A program made the position numbers and the translations under genes. DNA of 64,000 nt from JABAAI01 sp965261955 (GTDB taxonomy: Bacteria > Spirochaetota > Leptospiria > Leptospirales > Leptonemataceae). The stretch lies in assembly GCA_965261955.1 (NCBI GenBank), contig CBDHEM010000071.1:186001-250000 (forward strand), read 5' to 3'. Shown here in pieces: positions 28,063 through 37,076 of the stretch (position 1 is the first letter of the stretch; every line of letters begins with the position of its first letter). Under the pieces are notes generated by a model that was given only the letters and a program-made list of their open reading frames with translations, was not told the DNA's origin and searched no databases.

Positions 28063-29553
28063 CTAACTATGACTCCAGTCCCGTACTCTCTCCACACCTT
28101 GTCGCCAATAAGCTAATTCATGGGAACGGCGTTCCTCATCCATACTCGGCGAAAAATATTGTGCCTCGGCTTGGAATCCTCGTAAATCGGATAAACTCCA
28201 CATACCGGCTTCCATACCAGCTAGGTAAGCGGAGCCCAAAGCTGTAGTATCAAGATTGGGCGGCCGCTCTATTTTTTTATTCAATATATCTGCTTGGTAC
28301 TGCATCAAATAACCATTAGCACTGGCCCCTCCATCCACTCGTAAAATGTCTAACTTCTGCCCCGTATCTTTTTCCATAGCTTCCACAAGTTCATAGGATT
28401 GCAATGCGATAGATTTGAGGGCCGCTCGTATAATCTGAGGCATGGACGTCTCACGAGAAAGTCCCAGTATACCACCACGTGCTTGCATATCCCAATGAGG
28501 AGCACCTAAGCCTGCAAAAGCTGGTACAAAAACAACTTCATCTGGAGTATCCTCAATATCCTTAAAAATATTTTCAGAATCAGCAACATTTTTGAAAAAG
28601 GACAAAGAATCTCGCAACCACTGCATCACGGCACCAGCAATAAAAACAGAACCCTCCAAGGCATAGGCCACTTGTCCATCCGCATTGCACGCAAGCGTCG
28701 TTATAATACCAGATTGACTTCTTAGTAATCGCTTACCCGTATGAAACAAAAGAAAAGCACCCGTGCCATAGGTGTTTTTTGCCTCTCCTGCATCCACACA
28801 GAGCTGTCCAAAAAGCGCGGCTTGTTGGTCTCCAATCATGGCAAGAACAGGTACTCCCCCCAATTCTCTCACACTGATAACTTTTCCAAAATGATGACGA
28901 CTAGGATAGACTTTGGGAAGCAGAGAAGATGGCACACGTATTAATTCTAAAAGATCATTATCCCAATCTTTTTTTTCTATATCATATAAAAGAGTACGAC
29001 TAGCATTTGTATAATCCGTAGCATGCTCTCCTGTTAATTTAAAGAGAAGCCACGCATCAATAGTACCACCGGCAAGATTTCCACTTTTACTTTTTTCCCG
29101 AGCTCCATCTACATGGTCTAAGATCCATTCAAATTTTGTCCCAGAAAAGTAAGCATCCACTACAAGCCCCGTTTTACTTTGAATTATCTTTCCATGCCCT
29201 TGGGCTTTCAATTCATCACAACGTCCAGCCGTACGGCGACACTGCCAAACAATAGCCCTATATATAGGGCGCCCTGTTTTTCTATCCCAAATTAAAGCCG
29301 TTTCGCGTTGATTAGTAATTCCAATTCCTTGTACATGAGACGCCTTACGCCCGCTCTTTTTTAAGGCCTTGATTAGAAGTTTTTGAACACTATCCCAAAT
29401 TTCTTCTGGATCATGCTCCATCCAAGCTGGATTGGGAAAGTATTGCGTAAATTCTTCGTATTCGTTCGCAAGGATACGACCCGTCGCATCAAAGACATAT
29501 ACACGGGAGCCTGTTGTTCCCTGATCGATAGAAAGAATACAATCTTTAGCCAC
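28063..29553 (-). CDS. glpK: Glycerol kinase
   Basis: 496 residues, full length. SIDQGTTGSRVYVFD is the phosphate-binding start of the FGGY sugar kinase family, with QREALIWDRKTG-like motif (GITNQRETALIWD) and IGDQQAALFGQLC further on. It converts glycerol to glycerol 3-phosphate. It starts 8 bases after the M23 peptidase stop, so it may be co-transcribed with that gene and the bactofilin, although the functions are unrelated. No glpF or glpD is in the window. Confidence 0.95.
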   Translation of the reverse strand: MAKDCILSIDQGTTGSRVYVFDATGRILANEYEEFTQYFPNPAWMEHDPEEIWDSVQKLLIKALKKSGRKASHVQGIGITNQRETALIWDRKTGRPIYRAIVWQCRRTAGRCDELKAQGHGKIIQSKTGLVVDAYFSGTKFEWILDHVDGAREKSKSGNLAGGTIDAWLLFKLTGEHATDYTNASRTLLYDIEKKDWDNDLLELIRVPSSLLPKVYPSRHHFGKVISVRELGGVPVLAMIGDQQAALFGQLCVDAGEAKNTYGTGAFLLFHTGKRLLRSQSGIITTLACNADGQVAYALEGSVFIAGAVMQWLRDSLSFFKNVADSENIFKDIEDTPDEVVFVPAFAGLGAPHWDMQARGGILGLSRETSMPQIIRAALKSIALQSYELVEAMEKDTGQKLDILRVDGGASANGYLMQYQADILNKKIERPPNLDTTALGSAYLAGMEAGMWSLSDLRGFQAEAQYFSPSMDEERRSHELAYWRQGVERVRDWSHS

Positions 29554-29561
29554 AGCTTATC

Positions 29562-30692
29562 TTAGAAACGCACATAGCGACGCGGATTTACGGGACGACC
29601 ATTTCTAATCACCTCAAAATGCAAATGAGGGCCAGTAGAACGCCCTGTATTACCAGACACACCAAGCAAACGTCCTTGCCTAACGTAAGAGCCAGACCTG
29701 ACCTTAATACGACTCAGATGGGCGTATAGAGACTTAAAGCGATTGTCATGACGTATCACAACAACTTTACCATAGGAACCTAAACGACCAGCGTACACAA
29801 CACGACCAGAACGAGCTGCCCGTACAGATTTATAACTTACGGCAATATCCACACCAGTATGATAATGTCTACGACGTAAAATGGGATGACGACGCCAGCC
29901 AAAACGAGAAGAAAAACGACCTCGGACAGGTCGCACCCAACGTAAAGCTGGTGGTGGTATTTTTGCGTTGGGTAAAAAGACATTCTCTCCGGGCTCAACC
30001 ATATCTAGCCCATCCAAACTAGGGTTCTCTGCTCTCACCTCCTCCGGCTTAACACTATACTTATGCATAATGGCAGAAAGCCTATCCCCTTTTTTGACTT
30101 TATAAATCATCCCAGGTCTATCCGGAATGGAAAGTTCTTGTCCCGGTTGCAAGACACCATGATACTTTATCTTTGATGTAGCCGCAATTATTGTGGCCGG
30201 CACACGATACCTGGTGGCTATCTCAGAAAGCGTGTCCCCATCTTTTACCTGATATTTTTTGATCTTTACCGAGTTAGCCGAATCCAAGTTAGAGACAGCC
30301 TTATTTAGATTATAAAGTTGTAATTTAGCTTCATCAGATTTCTGCTCCCATTCTTCTAAGCGTCCCTCTGTTTCCAATTGCTCAAGAACACTCCCATCTG
30401 TAATGGGAATAGCTCCGCCCGAACCACTAAAAAAACTAAAAAGTACAAAAAAACTAAAAAGCAGAACAAAGGCACTAAGAAAACGACGACGATTCCGCTT
30501 GCGTCCCAGTTCGATTTTTCCAACAATGGGATGGCGAAGATTAGGTAGGGTATAGTAAAAAGTCCCCCCCCCCATGTGTGTTAAGGCAAAACGCCCCTTA
30601 AAGTAGAATAAACGCTTTGGCTTTTTATTTTGGAAACGACTTCTGTACATAGACTCAAGCACTACATATATCGGAAAAATCGGAAAAATCAC
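29562..30692 (-). CDS. LysM-M23 zinc metallopeptidase of the cell wall
   Basis: Up to 376 residues. A membrane anchor (FLSAFVLLFSFFVLFSFFSG) is followed by two LysM peptidoglycan-binding modules (KKYQVKDGDTLSEIATRYRV and IYKVKKGDRLSAIMHKYSV) and a C-terminal LytM/M23 domain with zinc ligands in HTGVDIA and GPHLHFEV. It likely trims cell-wall peptide cross-links. The GTG at 30692 begins a poorly supported leader; ATG at 30650 is a likelier start. It follows the bactofilin by 13 bases, an arrangement known for bactofilin-controlled peptidases. Confidence 0.9.
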   Translation of the reverse strand: MIFPIFPIYVVLESMYRSRFQNKKPKRLFYFKGRFALTHMGGGTFYYTLPNLRHPIVGKIELGRKRNRRRFLSAFVLLFSFFVLFSFFSGSGGAIPITDGSVLEQLETEGRLEEWEQKSDEAKLQLYNLNKAVSNLDSANSVKIKKYQVKDGDTLSEIATRYRVPATIIAATSKIKYHGVLQPGQELSIPDRPGMIYKVKKGDRLSAIMHKYSVKPEEVRAENPSLDGLDMVEPGENVFLPNAKIPPPALRWVRPVRGRFSSRFGWRRHPILRRRHYHTGVDIAVSYKSVRAARSGRVVYAGRLGSYGKVVVIRHDNRFKSLYAHLSRIKVRSGSYVRQGRLLGVSGNTGRSTGPHLHFEVIRNGRPVNPRRYVRF

Positions 30693-30705
30693 AGAAAAAC
30701 TTTCC

Positions 30706-31257
30706 TCAAGCTTTTTCTTTATGCTTTTTTTGCACTACTTCTCCAACTATTTTCGTTTTAGACGCAGAAAAGGCCAGCTGATTACTCTTCTTAGAAGCAT
30801 TCTCCTCATCAGATCCGTAAGCCTCTTCAATTGATATATTTGCCTTTTTTTTCCCATCTCCTGTTATATGAATAGAGCCCTTAGCAACAACACCAGGAGA
30901 GACATGAACGGAAGGAGCTGTAATATCTCCCAAAACTCGGCCATTGCTTTCTAAATACACGGCATTTTGAGCGTGAATATTTCCAATCATAGTCCCTTCC
31001 ACACGAACATCCTTGGCAAAGATATTTGTTTTCACCTTTCCTTTTTCACCAATGATAACAGAAGCCTCTGTTCGTACTTCCCCCTCGAATTTACCGTCTA
31101 CCTGAAGAGAACCGGCTACATAAAATTTCCCCTCGAAAACAGATCCAACACCGATCACACTATTCATACTATTTTTAGGTGCCATAACGCTATTACAGGG
31201 GAGGAATTCATTAGGAAGTTTTTCCTGCAACCCTATTTTTGAGAACTTTAGAAGCAC
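30706..31257 (-). CDS. Bactofilin
   Basis: Up to 183 residues. The core SVIGVGSVFEGKFYVAGSLQ followed by VDGKFEGEVRTEASVIIGEK and repeated turn motifs form the right-handed beta-helix of bactofilins, cytoskeletal proteins that assemble without nucleotide. The long form starts with GTG at 31257 after GGGAGAG; ATG at 31185 gives a more usual short N-terminus. The Lys-rich C-terminal tail is disordered. The next gene is a cell-wall peptidase, so the pair probably shapes the cell. Confidence 0.93.
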   Translation of the reverse strand: MLLKFSKIGLQEKLPNEFLPCNSVMAPKNSMNSVIGVGSVFEGKFYVAGSLQVDGKFEGEVRTEASVIIGEKGKVKTNIFAKDVRVEGTMIGNIHAQNAVYLESNGRVLGDITAPSVHVSPGVVAKGSIHITGDGKKKANISIEEAYGSDEENASKKSNQLAFSASKTKIVGEVVQKKHKEKA

Positions 31258-31358
31258 AAAAAAAGCTTTCTCTCCCTATTCTCCCCAAATTTTTTCCCTA
31301 TCATGAAACCTTTTTTGCTTGTATTTGTCTATAAAGTTATAGAAATCGTTTTTACCTT

Positions 31359-32618
31359 ATGCAGTATTTTTCACTTCGTATCATAAATATTCTCATCGTG
31401 CTTTGCATACCCTTTTGGCAACTTCTCCCTCAAAGCAAAGAAGACTGCCAAAGTGGTAAGATAACGGTATGGGGGGAGGCACCCATTCTCACAAGTGTAT
31501 CCACGGCCAGAGCTAAAGCAAAACAAGAGGCTTGTAGACGAGCTATTGAAAAATGTATTGGTGAAGAAGTCGCTTCTAGCACCGGCGTATCGGATGGGCA
31601 ATCTATACTAAATGAAATTTTTACAAAAGCAAGAGGAATATGCAAAAATGATCGTCTCCTGAAGGAGGAAAATTATAAGCTAGATACGGTGAAGATGCTT
31701 AGAAGCTTTTATCGTTTTCAAGTGAAACAATCTGAATTGCGAGATAAAATTAATCTTATGCAAAAACTCATTGGTAATCCTAAAATTATGGTACTGATCC
31801 GTGAGGAGTATAATCTCCCACGAAAAAAAGTGGAAAATCTTTATTCGCGTAACAGTCTTTCGGGTAAACTTTTACGCTCCTCTCTCATATCTAAAGGTTA
31901 TAAGATTATTGATCCTAAAAAAATAAAAAAATTTATCAAAAACGAAAATCACCTCACAACGAACCCTGAAGAAAATATTCATAAAAGAGTAAAGGATGCC
32001 GCAATGAAGGCGGGAGCTGACGTTCTGATTGTTGGCAAAATTGAGGCCTTCCCGCAGGATTTATCTACCCTGAGGGGCACAAATATCAAATCCTTTCGTG
32101 CAACAGGTAGCATTAGTCTAATCAGTTTATGGGGTTCTGGACGAATTTTAGGGGAATACACAGATAGCCAACCAGGAGCCCAAGTCACTTCCTATGGAGC
32201 GGCCCGCGCAGCTATTGATGTTTTTGCTCGTGGTAGGGATCGTCGAGAAGTTGGTGGTATGGTAGCCTATGTGGACACGCGGCTGAAAGAGGAGTGGGCT
32301 GAGGCTACACGTAATAATATAATCGAGATGACTATACTAGGCCTTAGCCCGTATTCTGCTGGTATTTTTAGAGACAACCTTGAGGAAGGTACCGCTATAA
32401 AAAATATCGATGAAATCGAAAGCTCTCATAAAAAAATCAAATGGGAACTAACCTATCCCGGCAGATCCTTTGCTTTGGCAGACACTTTAAACTTTTATAA
32501 AGATAATCCTAAAATATTTTCCGTACTGCAACGTCCAAGGTGTGGTCCCATTCAAATACTTTTTGTGCGTAGAGGAGAAATACGTTTGAAATTCGAGAAT
32601 AATTGTGCAAAAAATTAG
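31359..32618 (+). CDS. Secreted protein with FlgT/LPP20-like N-terminal region
   Basis: 419 residues with a signal peptide (IINILIVLCIPFWQLLPQ). The segment EAPILTSVSTARAKAKQEACRRAIEK looks like the first domain of FlgT or LPP20-like proteins, and NPKIMVLIREEY with GADVLIVGKIEAFPQ resembles their second (TolB-N-like) domain. This suggests a periplasmic or lipid-attached structural protein; function is not established. Convergent or divergent partners give no clue. Its last bases overlap the DUF192 gene start by 14. Confidence 0.65.
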   Translation: MQYFSLRIINILIVLCIPFWQLLPQSKEDCQSGKITVWGEAPILTSVSTARAKAKQEACRRAIEKCIGEEVASSTGVSDGQSILNEIFTKARGICKNDRLLKEENYKLDTVKMLRSFYRFQVKQSELRDKINLMQKLIGNPKIMVLIREEYNLPRKKVENLYSRNSLSGKLLRSSLISKGYKIIDPKKIKKFIKNENHLTTNPEENIHKRVKDAAMKAGADVLIVGKIEAFPQDLSTLRGTNIKSFRATGSISLISLWGSGRILGEYTDSQPGAQVTSYGAARAAIDVFARGRDRREVGGMVAYVDTRLKEEWAEATRNNIIEMTILGLSPYSAGIFRDNLEEGTAIKNIDEIESSHKKIKWELTYPGRSFALADTLNFYKDNPKIFSVLQRPRCGPIQILFVRRGEIRLKFENNCAKN

Positions 32619-33063
32619 AAATATTGCAAATCTTTTTCTCCTTCTTTTTCTCTACTCCCACTGCAATGAAGTTGGAACAGAAGATGGGGACAAAATAAAA
32701 GTGGAAGTTGGAAATCATCACTCCCTGTTCGTAGAAATAGCCGCAACACCTGAGAGGCGAGAGAGAGGTCTTATGTACCGTACAAAATTGAGAGATGATG
32801 AAGGAATGCTATTTATTTTTCCTTACCCCCGGAAGGTTGCTTTTTGGATGAAGAATACTCTCATCCCTCTAGACATTGGATACTTTAATCCAGAAAAACG
32901 CCTAATAGAGCACGTCACAATGAAACCAGACAATGGAAAGCAAACCTACCCTTCTTCTGACATTGTTCTTTATGCACTGGAAACAAACATAAATTGGTTT
33001 CATAAAAATCGTATCAAAAGGAATACCTTGCTTAAACTCCCCCATAGGATCAGTGCCTATTAG
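32605..33063 (+). CDS. DUF192 lipoprotein
   Basis: 152 residues with a lipoprotein-like N-terminus (NLFLLLFLYSHC, Cys near residue 20) and a DUF192 domain: ATPERRERGLMYRTKL, EGMLFIFPYPRKVAFWMKNT, LDIGYFNPEKRL. The role of DUF192 is unknown; many members are secreted. It starts with GTG inside the end of the upstream gene, so they are coupled. Its stop is followed within a few bases by an R1 element. Confidence 0.88.
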   Translation: MQKIRNIANLFLLLFLYSHCNEVGTEDGDKIKVEVGNHHSLFVEIAATPERRERGLMYRTKLRDDEGMLFIFPYPRKVAFWMKNTLIPLDIGYFNPEKRLIEHVTMKPDNGKQTYPSSDIVLYALETNINWFHKNRIKRNTLLKLPHRISAY

Positions 33064-33065
33064 AT

Positions 33066-33163
33066 AGAACTGTTGCAAAAAAAGTAAGAAAGACAAAAGC
33101 ATGCTGTAAAACACCGATTTAAGGCAGACATTCCCTTCCTTTTCTGTATTTTATAATAGCCCT
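33066..33163 (-). repeat. R1 interspersed element, copy 5 (inverted)
   Basis: Ends GAACTGTTGCAAAAAAAGTA and TCTGTATTTTATAATAGCCC with core GTAAAACACCGATTTAAGGC. Lies immediately after the DUF192 stop codon. Confidence 0.9.
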
Positions 33164-33252
33164 AGTTTCACACTTATAAATAGAAGATTACTATATATTC
33201 CTTTTGCTTACACCGAAGATCGTATGTATGGATGTGCTGGCATTTCGTTTAT

Positions 33253-33359
33253 GGGCCTGTTGCAAAATACAAAAAAACAGGAAGTTGATCTTCCAAAATG
33301 CCTTAAATCGGCGATTCATAGCACTTTATTTACAAATTTTTATATTTCATAAAGCCCCC
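33253..33359 (+). repeat. R1 interspersed element, copy 6
   Basis: Ends GGGCCTGTTGCAAAATAC and TTTCATAAAGCCCC with core CTTCCAAAATGCCTTAAATC. It lies only about 90 bases from copy 5 and in the opposite orientation, so the two form a large inverted pair upstream of the STAS gene. Confidence 0.9.
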
Positions 33360-33445
33360 ATAGTGGGGTGACTAGGGGCATAGGGTATAGAAGGAATACA
33401 CACTGCCTTTAGTAACCCCCATAACAATTAATTTTGAGGTCGTTT

Positions 33446-33796
33446 ATGGATAACAGTCTAAAAACTCATTTGGATTTAGAAAATGATATTCCAATTCTGC
33501 ATATAACTGGTCGTCTTGTAGCAACGCCATCAAATGTTGTCATAAATGCATATGAATCTATTCCAAAAAAACGGCGTGAAAAGGTGATTATAGACTTCGG
33601 AGAAACAGAATATGTAAATTCTTCCGGTATTTCTATTTTGATTCAACTTGTTAAAGAATCTGATCGAAATAAAAATAAAATTATATTTTGTTCCTTGAGT
33701 GCTCATTTGTGCAGAGTTTTTGAAGCAGTAGGACTTTCAGAAATCGTTCCTGTCTACAGTAATGTCAAAAAGGCATTGGATGAAAGCAAAGAATAA
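33446..33796 (+). CDS. STAS-domain anti-sigma-factor antagonist
   Basis: 116 residues from ATG 33446; GAGG lies about 7 bases upstream. The STAS pattern is complete: IPILHITGRLVATPSNVV, REKVIIDFGETEYVNSSGIS and a C-terminal FEAVGLSEIVPVY. The serine pair before GIS is the usual phosphorylation site, so it probably acts in a partner-switch pathway with an unlinked kinase and PP2C phosphatase. It differs clearly from the STAS gene at the window start, which has Val at that place. Confidence 0.9.
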   Translation: MDNSLKTHLDLENDIPILHITGRLVATPSNVVINAYESIPKKRREKVIIDFGETEYVNSSGISILIQLVKESDRNKNKIIFCSLSAHLCRVFEAVGLSEIVPVYSNVKKALDESKE

Positions 33797-33814
33797 TTAA
33801 GTAACAACGGTAAG

Positions 33815-35113
33815 CTAATCGGATAAACGTATGCACACAGAATGCCCGTGTTCGTGCTCTAGTCCTTCTTGACGACTCATGGCCAAAATGGCTTCTGTAG
33901 CATTTTTTAAGCTCTCCTTACTAGGATACTGATAGGTAATCTTCTTCAAAAAAGAGTCTACACCTAAACCAGAATAGAAGCGAGCAGCGCCGCCTGTAGG
34001 AAGGATATGATTTGTACCACTATAATAATCTCCTAATGCCACAGGTGCATAATGTCCTAAAAAAATACTCCCCGCATTTTTTATTTTATGGAGGGCCATT
34101 TCAGGATCTTGTACACATAACTCAAGATGCTCAGGAGCGTAGTCATTGGCAAATCCATAAACCCCTTCCCAATTATCAAAGACAAGAGCAAAAGAATGCT
34201 CTTGAATACTTTTCTGCTTCATTTCTCTACGAGTGGGTCTTTTCATAATCCCCTGCTCTATTTCACGAGAAACCTGTTCTGCAAAAGTTTTTGAACAGCA
34301 AAGCAAGACAGCAACACTATCTGGTCCGTGTTCTGCTTGAGAAAGGAGGTCTGCCGCAACAAAATCAGGCCTAGCTGTTTCATCAGCAATCACGACAATT
34401 TCAGACGGCCCCGCAGGAGATTCCATACGTAGTCTTCCCTGTGCTCCAAGAATGAGCTTGGCCGCTGTCACATAACGATTTCCCGGACCCACAAGTATCC
34501 CAACTGGACGAAAAAAAAGACCGAAAGTTGCCGCCCCAATACCTTGGGCACCACCTACTTTGAGTATAGCACTAGCACCAGTTAGTTTTGCACAATACAA
34601 GACGGCTGGATCAACTTTTCCATCCGGAGAAGGAGGAGTGATAATCAAAAAATCTTTTACACCAGCAATTTTTGCAGGAATAACCCCCATTAAAACAGAA
34701 GATGGATAGTTTGCTAAGCCTCCCGGTACATAAAGACCGGCAATCTCCACGGGTAAATAGCGAAAGCCAATGCGTGTACCAGCAACCACCGTCTCTTTAT
34801 CTTGTAGACCTTCGTTTTGAAGCATATGGAAAGAAGTGATATTCTCTTTCGCATGTAAAAAAGCCTCTTTCAATTGATCATTGAGTGCATTCTCTGCTTG
34901 TATATATTCGTCTTCCGTAACAATAAAGTTTTCAAGTTTAGCCCCATCTAGCTGCTCTGTATATCTTTGCACTGCGGGAAGTCCCTCCCTCTCTACATCG
35001 TCTAAGATGGTTTGCACAATTTGATAAGCTTCAGTATCTTGAGAGGATACACGCTCTAGTAATCTTTGAAGCTCTATATGGCTAAGTTTAGAAGCTTCGT
35101 GTATAGCTAACAC
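33815..35113 (-). CDS. hisD: Histidinol dehydrogenase
   Basis: 432 residues with the HisD signatures: PAGPSEIVVIADETARPDFV, DLLSQAEHGPDS (zinc ligand) and YAPEHLELCVQ, where Glu and His are catalytic. It carries out the two last oxidation steps of histidine synthesis. No other his gene is in the window, so the pathway genes are scattered. It converges with the STAS gene, with 18 bases between stops. Confidence 0.96.
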   Translation of the reverse strand: MLAIHEASKLSHIELQRLLERVSSQDTEAYQIVQTILDDVEREGLPAVQRYTEQLDGAKLENFIVTEDEYIQAENALNDQLKEAFLHAKENITSFHMLQNEGLQDKETVVAGTRIGFRYLPVEIAGLYVPGGLANYPSSVLMGVIPAKIAGVKDFLIITPPSPDGKVDPAVLYCAKLTGASAILKVGGAQGIGAATFGLFFRPVGILVGPGNRYVTAAKLILGAQGRLRMESPAGPSEIVVIADETARPDFVAADLLSQAEHGPDSVAVLLCCSKTFAEQVSREIEQGIMKRPTRREMKQKSIQEHSFALVFDNWEGVYGFANDYAPEHLELCVQDPEMALHKIKNAGSIFLGHYAPVALGDYYSGTNHILPTGGAARFYSGLGVDSFLKKITYQYPSKESLKNATEAILAMSRQEGLEHEHGHSVCIRLSD

Positions 35114-35199
35114 AAAATAGTTCCGTACTATATTTTTCTATAAGAAGAAAAACTCTATTAAAATATACTGAAGTAGAAAAGACATAAGCAAAATACGCA

Positions 35200-35223
35200 T
35201 AAAAAGAGAAGAGCTATCTCCTT
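35200..35223 (-). terminator. Possible weak terminator of tRNA-Val
   Basis: On the minus strand, AGGAGA, a 7-base loop and TCTCTT lie just after the tRNA and are followed by a T-run. The stem is short and partly G-T, so the call is tentative. Confidence 0.3.
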
Positions 35224-35226
35224 TAT

Positions 35227-35298
<72 letters not shown>

Positions 35299-35368
35299 TT
35301 ATTAAAAAATAGGAAGTGCCCCTCCAAACCATAGCTCTTCCCATAGCTGACAACCTTTTTATTATAAG

Positions 35369-35845
35369 CTATAAACAACATTCCGAACCCCAAACATAGG
35401 AGCCATCATTATAAACTTCTTTTTTCCAAAGGGGTACCTCTGTTTTCACTCGATCAATAATTTCACAGTTGGCCACATATGCTTCACGGCGATGTTGAGA
35501 AGTCGTCATTACAACCACAGCATTCTGCCCGGGAAGAACAACACCTAAACGGTGCACACAAGCACAAGAATCAAGAGAATGTTTTTGAATCACCCCTTCT
35601 AGTATCTTTTCCATAATTTTTTGCGCTAAAGCGGTATAAGATTCATATTCGAGATGTAGTACTTTTTTTTTCGCCCCTCCACTATCTCCGAAACTACGTA
35701 CTATTCCATAAAATAAAACAAGAGCTCCATTTTTTTCTATCTTATTTCGTTTCTGTTTTATAGAAAAGATTTTAGTGGAAGAAGAAAGCTCATCCAACAT
35801 TCGATGGACATCTATAAGATCTTCTTGGATACGAGCTAAAAACAT
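35369..35845 (-). CDS. moaE: Molybdopterin synthase catalytic subunit MoaE
   Basis: 158 residues with the MoaE pattern: GALVLFYGIVRSFGD, LEYESYTALAQKIM, VHRLGVVLPGQNAVVVM, HRREAYVANCEIIDRVKTEV and WKKEVYNDGSYVW. With MoaD it inserts sulfur to make molybdopterin. No moaD or other cofactor gene is next to it, which is unusual. An R1 element lies directly upstream of its start (35861-35956). Confidence 0.92.
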   Translation of the reverse strand: MFLARIQEDLIDVHRMLDELSSSTKIFSIKQKRNKIEKNGALVLFYGIVRSFGDSGGAKKKVLHLEYESYTALAQKIMEKILEGVIQKHSLDSCACVHRLGVVLPGQNAVVVMTTSQHRREAYVANCEIIDRVKTEVPLWKKEVYNDGSYVWGSECCL

Positions 35846-35860
35846 GAGCCTTTTATGGAT

Positions 35861-35956
35861 GGGACTGTCGCAAAATGCAGAAAAGCAAGAAAATATCTTA
35901 AATCAGCGTTTTACAGCATACTTCTGTCTTTCTTACCTTTTTATGCAACAGCCCCT
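35861..35956 (+). repeat. R1 interspersed element, copy 7
   Basis: Ends GGGACTGTCGCAAAATGCAG and CCTTTTTATGCAACAGCCCC with core ATATCTTAAATCAGCGTTTT. It is a little shorter than other copies (about 96 bp) and lies between the divergent moaE and GT2 genes. Confidence 0.9.
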
Positions 35957-36073
35957 TTCTGGAAATGAAATGTGCTTGGCAAAAAGCAAGGTGTTTCCAA
36001 ATTCATAAGAAAATATGATACACTGCGACCTTTCCGATCAATATATTTTCTTTGTATTTAGTTCTCTTTATTC

Positions 36074-36811
36074 ATGAAAAAAATAAAAATTGATATTGTC
36101 TTTCCTGTTTTGAATGAGGAAAAAATATTGAAGGAAAGTATTTCGATGATACAAACTTTTGTGAAAAAACAAAAGCAATGGAATACAAATCTTATTATAG
36201 TAGACAACGGCTCAACCGATGGGACCCAAAAAATAGCATCACAACTAGAAAAATCATATAAAAATATATTTTTCATCTCTCTTAAAAAAAAAGGGAAAGG
36301 GCATGCAGTTAGCACTGCTTGGAGTAAGAGTCAAGCAGATGTACTCTCTTACATGGACATAGATCTGTCTACTGACTTGTCAGCCCTAAAGCATTTGATA
36401 ACAAAAATATATGATGAAAAATTTGACATCGCCATAGGTTCACGTCTTGTACGTGGTGCAAAAGTATATGGAAGGACATTTACTCGTGAAATACTCTCCC
36501 GTTCTTATAACATACTGACTCAATGCTGTTTTCCTGGTCTAGGAATTAAAGATTTACAATGTGGCTTTAAAGCCGTTAGTCCACGTGTAGCAAAAGGCTT
36601 GCTTCCCCACATACACGATAAAGGGTTATTTTTTGATTCAGAGCTTTTGATAATAGCCAGAAATTGGAAGAGTTCCATCGCTGAAATTCCTATTAAATGG
36701 AAAGATAATCTAGATACTCGCATAAATATAAAAAATACCGTGAAAAAAGATCTAAAGGGCCTATTCAATTTACGTTTCAGAAAAATACCAAAAGCACCTG
36801 CAAATTGGTAA
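36074..36811 (+). CDS. Family 2 glycosyltransferase (dolichol-phosphate mannosyltransferase-like)
   Basis: 245 residues: IDIVFPVLNEEKILKESI, VDNGSTDGTQKIA, the metal-binding region MDIDLSTDLSAL, and GLGIKDLQCGFKAVSPRVA. This type makes polyprenyl-phosphate sugar donors for glycan or glycoprotein synthesis; there is no C-terminal membrane part. The gene stands alone. The minus-strand DUF2079 protein downstream could use such a lipid-linked donor, but the link is only by distance. Confidence 0.88.
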   Translation: MKKIKIDIVFPVLNEEKILKESISMIQTFVKKQKQWNTNLIIVDNGSTDGTQKIASQLEKSYKNIFFISLKKKGKGHAVSTAWSKSQADVLSYMDIDLSTDLSALKHLITKIYDEKFDIAIGSRLVRGAKVYGRTFTREILSRSYNILTQCCFPGLGIKDLQCGFKAVSPRVAKGLLPHIHDKGLFFDSELLIIARNWKSSIAEIPIKWKDNLDTRINIKNTVKKDLKGLFNLRFRKIPKAPANW

Positions 36812-36874
36812 GAGTTTTTTATTTCAGGAAATATTCCTACAAAGATTACACATGTTCACCTTTTTCGAATAATC

Positions 36875-36930
36875 GAGCTGTTACAAAAGTCTAATTTTAG
36901 TATATTTTATCCCTATTGCCTATTCTTGGA
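36875..36930 (+). repeat. R2 repeat, copy 1
   Basis: GAGCTGTTACAAAAGTCTAA followed by TTTTAGTATATTTTATCCCT and ATTGCCTATTCTTGGATTT. It closely matches a segment at 53433-53490, including the start GAGCT..TTACAAAA. It begins like R1 but its interior is different. Confidence 0.65.
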
Positions 36931-37026
36931 TTTGATACTATGAAATAGTGAATAGAGAGAGTACATTTTCCACACAGAAAATGAGAAGTGATGTTTCTTA
37001 ACAAATTGGAACTTCATTTCTATGCT

Positions 37027-37076
37027 GGAGCTGTTATAAAATATAGAAAAGGAAGAAAAGGCTGGTGCCTTGAATT
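37027..37076 (+). repeat. R1 left-end fragment
   Basis: GGAGCTGTTATAAAATATAG and the following AAAAGGAAGAAAAGG resemble the left R1 half; the fragment ends by the stop codon of the DUF2079 gene. Confidence 0.55.
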
